The notes under the pieces are model-generated. The model did no database searches, was not told where the DNA came from, and saw nothing but the letters and a program-made list of their open reading frames with translations. From NCBI GenBank assembly GCA_025642065.1, contig JAODUP010000131.1:308501-372500 (forward strand): a stretch of 64,000 nucleotides of DNA. The letters are read 5' to 3'. Positions within the stretch are counted from its first letter, which is position 1. Each line of letters opens with the position of its first letter. Origin of the DNA: Paralvinella palmiformis (Eukaryota > Annelida > Polychaeta > Terebellida > Alvinellidae). The translations under genes were made by a program, and so were the position numbers. Of this stretch, positions 1-12,394 are shown in pieces.

Positions 1-815
1 TGAAGGATATTACCATTATGTTCAGTTATATAATATTTAGCACATCAGCACATAACAATATGTACACTTTTTTAGTTGCACTTGTCCATTTGCTTTTCAT
101 ATATAAGTATAACCGCATTCATATTGTTAACCTCCATATATAATTAGTACTAAACTAAATTATTGTTATATATACTACAGCTATCTAATAGATAGAAATA
201 TGAAACATTAATTATGTACATTTGGGAGCTAATATAACATTCAGCTTGTCTATTGGTAAATATATGTGCTCTTTTCTACTGTAATAACACACATATATAT
301 ACACACCATACTACACCACACACGCATACCACACACACACGCACATGCACACATACATGCACACACACACACATACACACACACACACGTATGTATGTAA
401 GCATCCATGTAAACATACATGCTTCTACTTGTTCATGAATATTCAACGGTGTCATTTATAGATGTCTTACCTTCCAAAATGACAGTTATTATTAGAAAAT
501 GGAGATATCCCGTGATATTCATTTTGTTGAGTCTTTAATCTGAATAAAATAAGGAAACATTTTCATTAAAAAATAAATGAAAAATCTCAAGTTTACTGCG
601 CAGTACCGGAGTATCCAGATGCGACGATATGACTGAGTGAGTTGGTGAGTGAGTGACTGATTGAATGAGTGAGTGAGTAAGTGAGTGAGTCGTTTGTTTA
701 GCTTAGGCACTGTTTACATCTGGGACAAATGATCAAGAAACGACTCCCTAGGAAAACATAACACAAACAAAGATAACCTGACCCGGAGGTTTGCGCAGCT
801 GGAGGATAGAATAGA

Positions 816-918
<103 letters not shown>

Positions 919-1348
919 CGTGAAGAATATTTTAGGCCGTCGCCCATATACAAATTACAAGATTATATAAATGAAAACAGTCAGCTGATCACACTAAAAT
1001 GATAACAATGGGCTTAATAGTTTTACGGATGTTAAAAGAGTGGTAAATAAATATAATTTATTTTCTCTTTCTATTTTCATCACGGATACTCAATACATCG
1101 TAAAGAAATGGTGACATCATTAGTTTTGTACGACATAAAACTATCTCCCAAAAATGTTGCCACATATCGTTATATACAGGCCAGGCCACGAGAAAGTGGA
1201 GTTATTTTTCAATTATTGTTGTATTATACACATAATAACAATATTTACATATTCTTTCATTTCTTGGTAACGAGACAGTACGTATCTCCCCGTTTCAATA
1301 GACAGTGTGGGTTTACTACATATACATTTTGACAGAATTGATATAAAC

Positions 1349-1378
1349 TCTCTGTCTGTCTGTCTGTCTGTCTGTCTG
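1349..1378. repeat. (TCTG)n microsatellite
   Basis: Seven perfect tetranucleotide units. Other short dinucleotide runs occur near 10,279, 15,960, 27,700, 30,410, 43,420 and 44,043. Confidence 0.9.
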
Positions 1379-2408
1379 AAAACATCGAGATATTCAGGGG
1401 ATTCAAAAATAAACCTTATATTAATATATAATTGTAATATCCTATTATTCTCCAGGTTATCGTGTATTCATGTATATAGCAATCTTTTATTCGTTGTCTG
1501 AACAAATTTATATACACAACCTAATTTGCCACTCCCCGTGGTTCTAATACCCAAATTCCTTCCTTCCTGTACTGGCAATATTCGTGTACCATATCTCTAT
1601 TCCTAAATTTCTAATTCCCCATCCCACCATTGGTACACTACTATGTATTCTATTTGAAATATATCGATGTGAATTTTTGTTTTGTGTGATGTCCCCAACT
1701 GTTCTCTGATCAAATACATCTGAGGCTGAATCACGCTCACCAGATACATATCAGTTGATACATTATCATTCACTGTTTGTTTCAACACCTCCGAATTTTA
1801 TGGCTCCTAGGTTATTTTCTACGTTAGATTAAATGCATTTTGTATCAAATCACTATTATCGTTATCAACATGAAATATACCGACGCGCAGATTGCATCTT
1901 ATGTTATTGGCAAAGGAACTGCGGATCATGCATGAGTTCACATAATAAAACTATAACCTAATATTCTGGTATTAATTCAGCGCCGATTAGGGTCTACTTA
2001 TTGTAGATTCTTTATCGAGTTGACGTATCCAGAAAAGAGACAATATATACCTACCTACCTATCGTAGATTCGAGAAATAGAACAGATATTAAACCTCATC
2101 TAAACCTTCGGACGGCGGCTTGTTTTTCTGTTATTACAGAATGATCTAGCTGCGTGTAAATATAAAACCGTCCAGTCCTGTACAGGTATTATCGATCAGT
2201 CTCCGTCGTTAGGCCTTACACATCGCTGAAGCATGACGCCGATCTGAAATCGATATAACAAACGCGTACCTGTCATTTACGACAGGAACTACACAAGGAA
2301 TCGTTTGTGGTATACTGTCGTATTAGATAGGGCGGCAGGCCATAGAATCTGGTACAGAGAACTCTTCTTCAGATCCTACCGACTCACTGCTCGCTTGCTT
2401 ACGTTGTT

Positions 2409-2757
2409 TATCGGGGAGAATCCCCAGGCTGTCGCTTATTCAGCACATCCTCTATGTTGGAGTGGTTGAGAAATATCCTCCTACATCACTCACAGGGGAG
2501 CAGTACGGAAAGATGGAGCCGAAATACCCCGAGGGTGGTCACTGCCAGAGTGTTTTACGTCCTCAGTGGGTCTTTAACGCCCGCCTTTATTTTAAATAAT
2601 TCAGTGGAGACGGTAGCGCCATTTAACGTGGTCAGGCACCCACGATGTTGTAAGCCGAGAAATTAATCTCTGGAAAAGTTTCGACCTCTTACTGGGATCG
2701 AAACGGTGACTCTTGGCATCTAGTGCCGGGTGCTTAACCACTAGGCCACCGGAGATC
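2409..2757 (-). mobile_element. tRNA-derived SINE, family A, full-length copy
   Basis: On the minus strand the 5' end (2757 to about 2686) looks like a tRNA gene head: TGGCCTAGTGG as box A and GTTTCGATCCC as box B. A unique body follows that is shared with 56101-56376 (for example GGGAGCAGTACGGAAAGATG on the plus strand). The body is about 270 bp. Confidence 0.75.
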
Positions 2758-3372
2758 ACTACTGCTCACTGACACTGCGTTTCATTATATATTTAACTCG
2801 ACTATAAATGAATATATCTGATAGGATTTTACGCCTAAACTAATGGCAACAAGGAACGACACGTGGCTACATATGTATGCTTCTCTGGAGTTAACGATTG
2901 TACCGAATGGTACAGGTATATACACGTTTACTCACCACCGCGCATATCTAGATAGCAGGATCAATTGTTGTGAGTTCTCCCGGAAAAAAAACCTACGTTT
3001 ATCTTGAGTATTTTTAGACAGAGTTAAATCAAATGACCCACATTTGCATAAAGTTACATGGGTTTTAAAATACTTTGCCAAAATCCTCTCCACTGTACAA
3101 CAAACCTCTTCTGGAACCGACTAGGTTAAAATACTCCTTATTTGAGACCCAAAACAATCCTGATTTAAAGCAGGCCAACGGATATACTCACCAAAGTTCA
3201 GGAGGTCGAGCTCCGAGAGAAATATACCACAAAAACAAGAAGCCTGATACCAATCGAACTTACCCACTACGTGTGTTATTAAACAGTTGTCTGGAGTGAT
3301 GAATTACGTTAATTATATAACGGAGAAGTAAAAATATAATTCTCTTCAGAAATTAAAAAAAACAATATAGGA

Positions 3373-3374
<2 letters not shown>

Positions 3375-3419
<45 letters not shown>
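3375..3419. repeat. (TA)n microsatellite
   Basis: About 45 bp of uninterrupted AT dinucleotides, followed closely by a GT/GC-rich stretch (3450-3500). Confidence 0.95.
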
Positions 3420-3420
<1 letters not shown>

Positions 3421-4120
3421 CAAAAGGGAAAATTATTATCACGGAATTGTGTGGGTGTGCGCGCGCGTGTGTGTGCGTGTGTGTTAGGTGTGTGTGGGTT
3501 AGTTAGCTGGTCATTTAGTTAATTAGTTAGAATACATACAGCTACATATACTTATTAAACCGGAAACTCATTTGGAATAGATTGTAAATTGTTTCAGCTA
3601 GCCCGTACATGTCGTACTGATATTGCATTATGCATGTACACATTTGTTGGTATAACTATGTCTACACATTTCCATGAGTTTCTCACATAACAGCGTTTGG
3701 ACATAGTACGCACGTCACCAGCTGCACCTCCAAAACATAACCATGATGAAACTTTGAACGAGTGTTCCAGTTTTCTTTAATTCATCAGAAGTTGGCTCGA
3801 AAGTAACATCATTTTGTGTTCAAATAATCTGGGTTATTGTATCTTAAATAAACACAAAACAGGTGTAAATCTGTGTTGTGGACAATGATTGTTGTCACTG
3901 AGTAGCATATATTATACAACCCAAAATCTAAGCGGACGTTGCTGATTACAAATTGTAGGAAACATTGTTGTTATAATTGCAATTAAGAAGTGCTTTGACC
4001 CGATGGCTTATACATATATCATTTATTCACACTATATATATGTGTGTGTACAGTACATTAATACAGGGTAGTGCAGAAACATGAAACATAATATAGTGAT
4101 GGAAAATAAACATTTTCTCC

Positions 4121-4123
<3 letters not shown>

Positions 4124-4185
<62 letters not shown>
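4124..4185. repeat. (TA)n microsatellite
   Basis: About 62 bp of uninterrupted AT dinucleotides. Confidence 0.95.
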
Positions 4186-4188
<3 letters not shown>

Positions 4189-4283
4189 TTTATTAGACAT
4201 GTAGTATCATAGAGTACATAGATCATATAGCAAAGTCAATATTTCATAATTGCCTAACACTCTATATACTGAATCATTTCTCA

Positions 4284-4673
4284 TTAAACACAATCCTTTG
4301 ATGACAGATGCTTTGCTAGAAGCAATTTTATCGTCACCGGCTTTTTTTCTTTTTTTTTCTTAATAATATATTTAGGTTTTTCCAAAATTTGACCATCATC
4401 ATTTAATTTAAATAGCAACATGTGTCTATTTCTAGCAACAACGGATAATGAGGTGACACATACCTTATCACAAATTGATACAATGTGATATTCACTATTC
4501 ATCACACAAAGGTAAAAATTTAAAAAGCTTGACAATAACTGTATTTCAATATTTTTCCCACCATACAGAAACTCCAAAAAATCTACAATGTGTGTTTCGA
4601 GGAACATTCCAAACACGTCGAACATATTTTCGCCTGTTACACAATAAAATCTTTCAATATAGTTATCAAACAA
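4284..4673 (-). other. 129-codon open reading frame of unknown status
   Basis: Open on the minus strand, with a TTTAG acceptor-like site just upstream (about 4,680) and an internal GATAAG|GTATGT donor-like site near 4,475. Text such as ENMFDVFGMFLETHIVDF looks protein-like, but the C-terminal part is Lys-rich from an A-tract and no family is recognised. In DNA this AT-rich an ORF of this length can arise by chance about once in such a window. Confidence 0.2.
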
Positions 4674-5886
4674 GCTCTAAAGTGGAGAGCCATAGTAAGT
4701 TTGAAATAGATAATTATGTACATTACTGTCACAAGAACCAAACTTTTACAAAACAAAATTGTTACAGGTAATGAAATCACCAATACCTTTATCAATTACC
4801 GACTTTTTGCATTCATTATTACCAATATCGTGACCCAAATGTGTTACAGAATCAAGTCACTTCTTTGTACAATACATGCATTGCTACATACTGTAATATG
4901 ACTTTTATCTGAGTTGACTTTATACTCCAAACCAAACTGTTCACATATCAAACGAAGCACCGCAAAAACAACAATTAGGGGTTAGAAATAATTCGGAGTA
5001 GATACTGAGTACAGACAAGACTTGTGAATGTTTCCCTCAATTAGTTGGTTTGCATCAAGATTACATGCATGCCTCATTAAACTGCAATATGTGAAAAAGA
5101 CTTATTTTCCAACTTATATTCCCCCCCCAAAAAAAGGGAGGGGGGAGTGGCGTTCTGAATTGATTTTGTATTAGTTCAAGGTCTAATCAGTTTAAAATCC
5201 TGACTGTTTCTTACGAATATTACATGCCAATATAAGCATTAATTGAAACTATAAATCTTTACTGCCGAAAAGTGTGCCAGACGATTTGATATGAAATAAA
5301 TCTTCATTGGCAAATGGCATACCAGACCGATTTGATACGGAGTAAATCTTCATGGGCCTAGAGGAATCCTTTATAAATATTGCCCACTTATAAGTATATT
5401 ATTTTGCTTATTTCAGAGTTTTTCTAGAAACTTGTGGAATATCAAAATGGCTTCTTGTTGATTCGGTAGGGCTCGCGTGACAGCATTGGAATCAAAGGTT
5501 GAAACAAACACAGTACTGTCGGTGGTCAGATCCCGAATAGCAGAATTTCAATAATTCAGTAAGGTTTCCACTACCTTGAAGCGTTATTTTTATAAGCCGA
5601 TTGACCATTTAATGATAACGCTTAAATCTATATAATGTATTCATCAAACAGCAGATGAGTTTTTCGTCGTATATTAAACGGAACTGAGCGTTCCTAATTG
5701 AAAATCAGCTCGTTCACTAATCATAAAATCAGCAGATACGAATCATCAACTATTTTTTGACCACTCTTTTCTTGTAGCCATCGTGGTTATCCACCAAAAA
5801 CCTATGTAGTAGAAGTAGGCCTATAGCCAATAATACTGAAAGTAGGTTATCCAAAAACCAATTACGTCATTTAGTAATTCGGTGTC

Positions 5887-6133
5887 ATCCCAACAAGACG
5901 AATCCCAAAATGGACGAATCAGGAAAATATCGCAACGAGACGAATTCTAACAAGACGAAATCTCATAAATTTAGGGTTACGGTCTTTTAGGTCAATGGGT
6001 TAGGGTAAGGATTATTGTGATAGGATATAACTGACTATATCAGTTTTAAAATAAATTCGTCCAGATGAGTTTCTTCTTATTGTGACTCCCTAAAATTGTA
6101 TTCGTCCATTTGGGATTCGTCTTGTTTGGGGAT
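5887..6133. mobile_element. 247-bp inverted-repeat element
   Basis: The left end ATCCCAACAAGACGAATCCC followed by AAATGGACGAAT is matched in reverse complement at the right end (ATTCGTCCATTTGGGATTCG then TCTTGTTTGGGGAT). Arms are about 34 bp with a few mismatches. The interior is AT-rich and non-coding. Confidence 0.7.
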
Positions 6134-7047
6134 AAACCGGCAACTCACCTTTGGTTAAACTCGCGTTCCGGATGGGTCAATCTGTTAATCCGACAAAAGT
6201 GGTGTTTTAACATGTATATTTCGAAATATCCGTTTGATTAGCAAATAACTCGAACTCATCCAACGCGCTCTCGATTGTGGTTGGGTTTTTCCAGGTTTAA
6301 AAAATTCTAACTAAAATAACGTCACTGAATAAAATATGACACTATCGTAGCAAGATACCAGGATATCAGAGTACGGAATAAAAACTAGTACCTGTCGGGT
6401 ATTCTGGTCTTGAGTAGTTTTGTTTTCTCTACACAAGTATTATTACCATACAGTTTATATGTGGCGTCGTGTACGTGTCGTCTTTCCAGTGCTTGTCGAG
6501 CCTAGAATAAAAGAATTTAGGGTAGTGGCTTTGACATCATGATCTGATAATGAGTTCCAGTCTTGAACCAAACAGTAGATGAGTTTTTTCACTCGCTGAC
6601 TGAATGAGTATTTCCTTTATTTCAAGTGGATAGCGCCCGACGAATAACCTTTGACTATGACCTCTGGTTCGTTCATTGAGTGCTCTGTTGAAGAATCCTA
6701 TTGGGTCAAATCTGTCTATCCCATTCATTATTCAGTGTCCCCACGCCCTTTTCTAAACAGGAGTGGTGGGAGCCTCAGGGCAACTAGCCGCTCTTCATAA
6801 GAAAGATGTTTCAAGTGTGGGACTAACTTTGATGCTCGACGCTGAACCTTTTCCACTACTAATTTTTCCATCTAATAGTGTGGAAATCAAACGATGTTTC
6901 CACATTCCAGGTAGGGGCTGACAAGAGCTTTGTACAGCCTTCACATAGTGTCTTCATCCAGACATGAGAATGTCTTATTGATGAATACCGCTGAGCACCT
7001 CCAGCCAGGCTGACAGACAGATATTCGCCACTACACGTTACTTACGG

Positions 7048-7380
7048 TCAATCAGGGAATCTTGTATCTACTTTGTCGTTGATTCCATATTCTGCTATCT
7101 TAGCATGGAGTCTCTGGTTCGGTACAGAATCGAATGCCTTCCGGAAATCGAGGTACACTGCATCGATTGGATCACCAGCGTCAAGCATTTCAGTCCACAG
7201 TTCTAAAACCGTGAGTAGTTGGGCCATACGTGACCTTCCCGGGACAGAGCCATGTTGGGTATCACAGAATAATTTATTTTTCATCGTTATGATGCACCAG
7301 GTGGTCACGTATTATTGACTCTATGATTTTCCTATTATGGAGGTCAGACTTACTGGTCTCTTTGTTGATTTATATTGTTT
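7048..7380 (-). pseudogene. LINE reverse transcriptase fragment, catalytic YxDD region missing
   Basis: Contains the fragment RPVSLTSIIGKIIESIIRDH, then QHGSVPGRSRMAQLL and IDAVYLDFRKAFDSVP (RT motif A with one catalytic Asp), followed by HAKIAEYGI. Downstream the sequence jumps to post-palm text (RLYKALV, LEC), so motif C with the YxDD pair has been deleted. Confidence 0.85.
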
Positions 7381-7588
7381 CCAGGCTTTGCACTTCTTCT
7401 TGTGCAGAGCTAAGGCTTCCAAGTTCATCCATAGCTTCTTCTTTCTGCCATTTGGTTTGGACGTTGGTATAAACTGACGCGTGACGAATTCAAATATTCA
7501 AACATTTCTGTGCTGCTAGGTGGATGGTCATCTCCTTGTATCTGCCTTTATGGTAACGTAGTCTGGGTTTCTTGTCCATTTCAGTCTG

Positions 7589-7748
7589 TGTATATGTTAC
7601 AGTTAATCTGTATAATCAGGTAATATGTATTTTACCTGAACATTTCAGGTAATGTGTATTAAATCTTAGTTAGCAATAGGCATATTACCTGAATATTTCA
7701 AGTAATATACATATTACCTGCTTATACAGATTAACTGAAACATATACA
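7589..7748. mobile_element. 160-bp inverted-repeat element (MITE-like) nested in the LINE
   Basis: The left arm (7589-about 7655) and right arm (about 7682-7748) are near-perfect inverted copies beginning TGTATATGTT and sharing CAGTTAATCTGTATAA and CAGGTAATATGTAT. Only a short spacer remains, so the whole element can fold as a hairpin. It separates the LINE endonuclease from the RT and therefore inserted later. Confidence 0.75.
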
Positions 7749-7952
7749 TATGGAGACCCATCAGCAGATACAAATGGTTACTGATACCCAGCCCAGGTAA
7801 AATGTTCTATGCACTATCTGATCATTACTTGTCAGGATGAGGCCCAGCAAGTTTTCTTTCTGACCATGTCTGACTTGTGTTGGTTCGGATACCTGTTGAA
7901 ATAGGTATACATCTCTGCATATGTCAAGAAACTTCCGACTGTGGTGGTCTAC

Positions 7953-8192
7953 TTACTTGGAAGTGGTCCAGTCAATCTTGGGGTAATTGAAGTCTCCTCC
8001 AATTAAATTATGCAAGTAGCCAGAATCTTTTTGGGTCATCCGGAGAAAATCACATAGTTTTGAATTATTTAGTAGTGAGCTTGAGGGACTTCTATAAATG
8101 CATCCCAGTAACAGCTGATCATTTCCTCTCAGTGTCACTTTCAGCCATACACCTTCACTGTAGTTTGTATCAAATTTGACCTCCGTGACCAA
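7953..8192 (-). pseudogene. LINE endonuclease domain fragment
   Basis: Encodes WLKVTLRGNDQLLLGCIYRS and LIGGDFNYPKIDW. The IYRSP and GGDFNYP motifs are hallmarks of the apurinic-like endonuclease of non-LTR elements; the GDFN Asp/Asn are active-site residues. Upstream sequence to about 8480 gives further endonuclease-like text interrupted by stops (DIIMVAEIKPKY). Confidence 0.85.
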
Positions 8193-8499
8193 TGGATCAG
8201 TGGTGTTAGAGAATTAGGTGGATACCCCCCCTCTGTGTTATACTCCTTCTAGATTGGTGTAGAGATCCTTCCATGTTGAAACCGCTTACACACATAGGGT
8301 TCACCGAGTATTTTGGTTTAATCTCTGCAACCATAATGATGTCCAAACAGTGTTATTCTGCGAGTAGGACTAGTTCCTACATTTTGTTCGTCAGTGTATC
8401 AGTATTGGTATATAACATCATCAACGAGTCTCTAGTCAGTTTACATGCGTTAATGTTCACTACATCGGTTTAATTTTCTGGTGTGGGCTGATGTCAATA

Positions 8500-10700
8500 T
8501 GATGGTTGTGGGTCTGTTTTCCCACCAATTGCACCACTAGTGACATTTTCTATGTTGTATTTTCAGGTACAGGCTGTGCCATTTCCAGCATCATGAGTTG
8601 GTTGTTCGGTTGTTTCTGGTTGTTATGAGATTCAAATCAAGCAGATAAAACCGGACAGTAATTATGTCATGTTTTTTAACAGTAAGATTTAAGCATTTAA
8701 AAAAGCAAATTCCACATCTGAGTCTATCACCTTCATAGTATCTAGTAGAGGGGTCACTATTTAAAGTTTACATGTGATACACGGATCTTATCAATAGTTC
8801 AACGGATAACCTGTGTCCACCGACATCAAGAATATAATATATGATTTAAGTGAGTTCTTTACTTTCAGTGATGATTACATCTGGGACATGTGGCTGATAA
8901 ACAACAGCTGCCTATAGAATTATCACAGAAACATAATTAAGAGTCAAATTCGAACCGAACATGATATATATCACGGAGAAGCCAAGAACACGTTAACTAA
9001 CAAAAAAACAACTGGAGTCTATGTGAGCACAGTATATACCTTATGAAGCCAGTAAGACAGGTTCCCTATCATGGCCTGCTACAGACAGAGAGTGAAGCTC
9101 AACAAAAAAGTTGATGGCACAAATTGCTCAGCGATCAACTGCTCCAGTAAGACAGGTTCCCTATCATGGCCTGCTACAGACAGAGAGTGAAGCTCAACAA
9201 AAAGGTTGATGGCACAAATTGCTCAGCGATCAACTGCTCCAGTAAGACAGGTTCCCTATCATGGCCTGCTACAGACAGAGAGTGAAGCTCAACAAAAAAG
9301 TTGATGGCACAAATTGCTCAGCGATCAACTGCTCCAGTAAGACAGGTTCCCTATCATGGCCTGCTACAGACAGAGAGTGAAGCTCAACAAAAAGGTTGAT
9401 GGCACAAATTGCTCAGCGATCAACTGCTCCAGTAAGACAGGACAAAATATTCCATGACCTTAAAGCACAATGTTCCAACTGTTATTTTAGCTTATAGTTA
9501 CTGCTTTCTTTTCCTCAGTTAAATCGTAGGAAACTTGATCCAGGTCCAAGTATTTGAAACAATAAAGGGTATGGCGGCCATATAAATCCAATATTTTGGT
9601 CGATGGGGCGACTCGGAATGTTTTCATCTAAATTGTTCCATTCATCTATTGTGGGCACTGGTTTGGGAAAAGGCGAACTTGCCTATTCTGAATATTGGTT
9701 GACATCTTTTACAACCCAGTGCTGGTTTTTCCAACACAATGTTCATTTCGAAAACTGGTCAAGTTATAACTAATATTTTGACTGTTTGTTGTGAACTGCT
9801 AACATAAAGCTTTTATGGGGGTTTTTAATGACTAAACTTGAGTTCTGTAAATGTTTACATGATTGTTGTTAAGTGTAATCTACACAATGTGTCACAACGT
9901 CCACTCAACAATAGGGAAGTTTCAAAAGTTTGTCTTTTAACAAATACATTCAGTACTAGTACATTTGTTAAGTTTAATAAACAATAAACCAGTATATTTT
10001 AATAGTAATTACTTCATTTAGTTTATGATAGCTGTCAAAAAGGAGATATGCTTAGGTATAACTCAACTGGTGAAGCATTTTCTAAAAGAAAATGAACCCA
10101 CAAAATTTAGGTTGTTATACATAAGGTGTACATGGTCATAGTAAAGGTCAGCTATCTGCATATCTTGGAGATCCTGCTTGGCCTTACCCAGTGCTTTAAT
10201 GGTTAAGGTAAATTCTTCACATAATCTACATGAGCATAAAAACTAACAATTTGGATAAATTAAAACCTTGCTTCAGATCATTGTGTGTGTGTGTGTGTGT
10301 GAGTGTGATATAAATGTCACGGTACCCTACTGGGAGCAAAACTGTGCACTAGAAACATCCCAGTCAGAATTTAAATCCCAGTATTATATGCATGTCTGTA
10401 GGATTTCTCTGGTGTTCTCTCCCTGGTCGTATAAGTCTCAGGCATAACCGGAGCTAGGGCTAAACATTCACTCACTACGACTCGCCTTAATCCGTGATTT
10501 TTCTGTAACTCTCCAAAATGAATTTCACATATAGAACAAAACACTGATTTGCAATAAATTTTTTATTTTAGTAAAATATCTGTCAACATGGACGGAGTCT
10601 CATCACAGATAAACTTTGTACTGTATTCCACATTTAAATGGTGATAAGAATATACTTACTCTGTAATGCTATAAATTACGGAAAGATTTCTCTATCGAGT
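8500..10700. other. Intergenic between LINE and CCDC57 3' end
   Basis: Apart from the 95-bp array and a (GT)n run at 10,279-10,302, nothing is recognised. The CCDC57 3' UTR should occupy the right end, with AATAAA-like sequence (minus strand) near 10,560. Confidence 0.5.
9050..9441. repeat. 95-bp tandem array, four copies, with dimeric higher-order pattern
   Basis: Copies begin at 9050, 9145, 9240 and 9335, with a 12-base partial at 9430. Period is exactly 95. The copies are identical except for one site (9109, 9204, 9299, 9394) that alternates A, G, A, G. Copies 1+2 equal copies 3+4, so the array looks like one duplication of a 190-bp dimer. Confidence 0.95.
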
Positions 10701-10776
10701 CAATGAGCTTTCTATTAAAGATGACTAATACTACTAATCTCTATACTCTACAACTACCATTGAAGTTCCATATATT

Positions 10777-12344
10777 TTATTGATCTTTCTGGTTGTAATT
10801 TCTAATTTTTGGTTTATTAGCTGCTTTAACAGCACCAATCTTTCCGGAAGCTTTATAGGACATTTTTTTGGTTTCTGATTTCTTCGACATCTTAGGTTCC
10901 ATGACAGGTTTTTCACCTTGTAGCACTAATGCTTCAGCAGACTTCGGTCGAGATCTAGACAAATCACCAGGAAAGATCAATCCTTGGAATGGACCTGAAT
11001 CTGATAAATAAGGAACATGACATAAGTTACTGTAACAGTTACAGTGTACACACACACACACATACACACAGAGACTTCTCTGGCATACTTTGACTATGTC
11101 AAATTATATGGGTCAATAAACAAGTACAGTAGGTCCCAGTATACTGTGGTCCACTATAACACAAAATTCGTGGAATACAAGACAGAGCATTTTTACGTGA
11201 AATGGCACAAAATTCGCCACTGACCGATAAGATTTTTCTAAATAATCTGAACGCATTTCACAGTATGTAATTCACATGTGAAAAACATAATCAACGGCCA
11301 CAACTTATGCATGGGTATATTTATTGATCACAAACTTAATTACACACCATCTTGGTTCAATCAGCCAAACAAACAGCCCAATCACAACGCTCATTTATTG
11401 TGTGACTCCACCCACTAAATAAGTTTGATTATTTTTGTTAATTCACAGCAATTGCATATGTTTTATTTATTGCAATTAGGAATCATATTTTGTGTATAAA
11501 ATACCTTTGTTTTGATCATATTGTATCAGTTGTTACCTTCATCTGAAAAAAACATACACTATTTCTGGCAGATGAATATCACCAATCCAACATGGCTGTT
11601 ACTTTTTGTGCAATTTTGCAGAAACCTTTTATTTTCCACATAAACACTGAGGTAATATTTATGTTTAAGTCAACAATTACTGGGAAGATTTATGAAACAA
11701 ACTATTGTGTGTAATCTTCAAGGATGGTGCAAAACGAGGTGAATACATGGACTCACTCACCCCGACCATGCTCTGTATTGGTTCGCAGTCCACTTATAAC
11801 ATGGTCGACATGTTATGGATCCCAATGACCACATTACAATAAGGGTCTACTGTATGTCAAAGGGGAAACCTGTCAAGTTTTAGCACCCACCTTTGAGCAG
11901 CAAGTCAACATTTGGGCCATCAACTAACTAATAAAGAAATGGTTATGTGGCAAAATGAAATAAAAATGTCCTACCACCAGGTGGTGTGAAGGTAGTTTGA
12001 GGGCTGACACCTTCTTCGTCCAGCATTCGCCATATTTCCTGTATCGACTCACTGCCACCAATGGAAGAGACACTGGCCAACAAACCGCTGGGTATTTGCT
12101 CCCTTGTTGGAGATGACGTCTTCTGATTGGTTACCACGTAATCAGCATAACCTGCGGCTGACCTTGACATCAATCCACCGGGGGCAGTCATAGGTCGATA
12201 TGGCTGCGTGATATCTAGATAGGTAAAGAATTATAATAATAATGATGATAATAATTTTGATAATTTTAAATCAGCAAACAGTACACAAATTTTGTTATGC
12301 TGACCTGTCCGAGTACATGGTCATTTTAACATTTGTTTAAATAC

Positions 12345-12394
<50 letters not shown>

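Larger units (their letters stand above)
6440..8490 (-). mobile_element. Decayed CR1/Jockey-type non-LTR retrotransposon (LINE)
   Basis: Reading the minus strand gives, in order: endonuclease pieces (about 8480-7953), a region broken by a 160-bp inverted-repeat insertion (7589-7748), an RT segment (about 7380-7048), and a C-terminal block (about 6990-6440). The last block has FNRALNERTRGHSQRLFVGR, typical of CR1-like ORF2 ends. Stops, frameshifts and deletions throughout mean it is inactive. The 5' part with any ORF1 is missing, the usual 5' truncation. Exact ends are approximate. Confidence 0.85.

Noticed and set aside
253..438. 61-codon ORF rich in His and Thr
   Set aside because: Produced by CA-rich simple repeats; no splice context or conserved text.
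2686..2757. Stand-alone tRNA gene on the minus strand
   Set aside because: Box A and B are present, but a clover-leaf with paired acceptor stem is not evident, and the sequence continues into a SINE body.
3075..3299. 74-codon plus-strand ORF
   Set aside because: No recognised family, splice context or neighbour exon.
9050..9441. CRISPR-like array
   Set aside because: The repeat is a contiguous 95-bp tandem with no unique spacers, in a eukaryotic genome.
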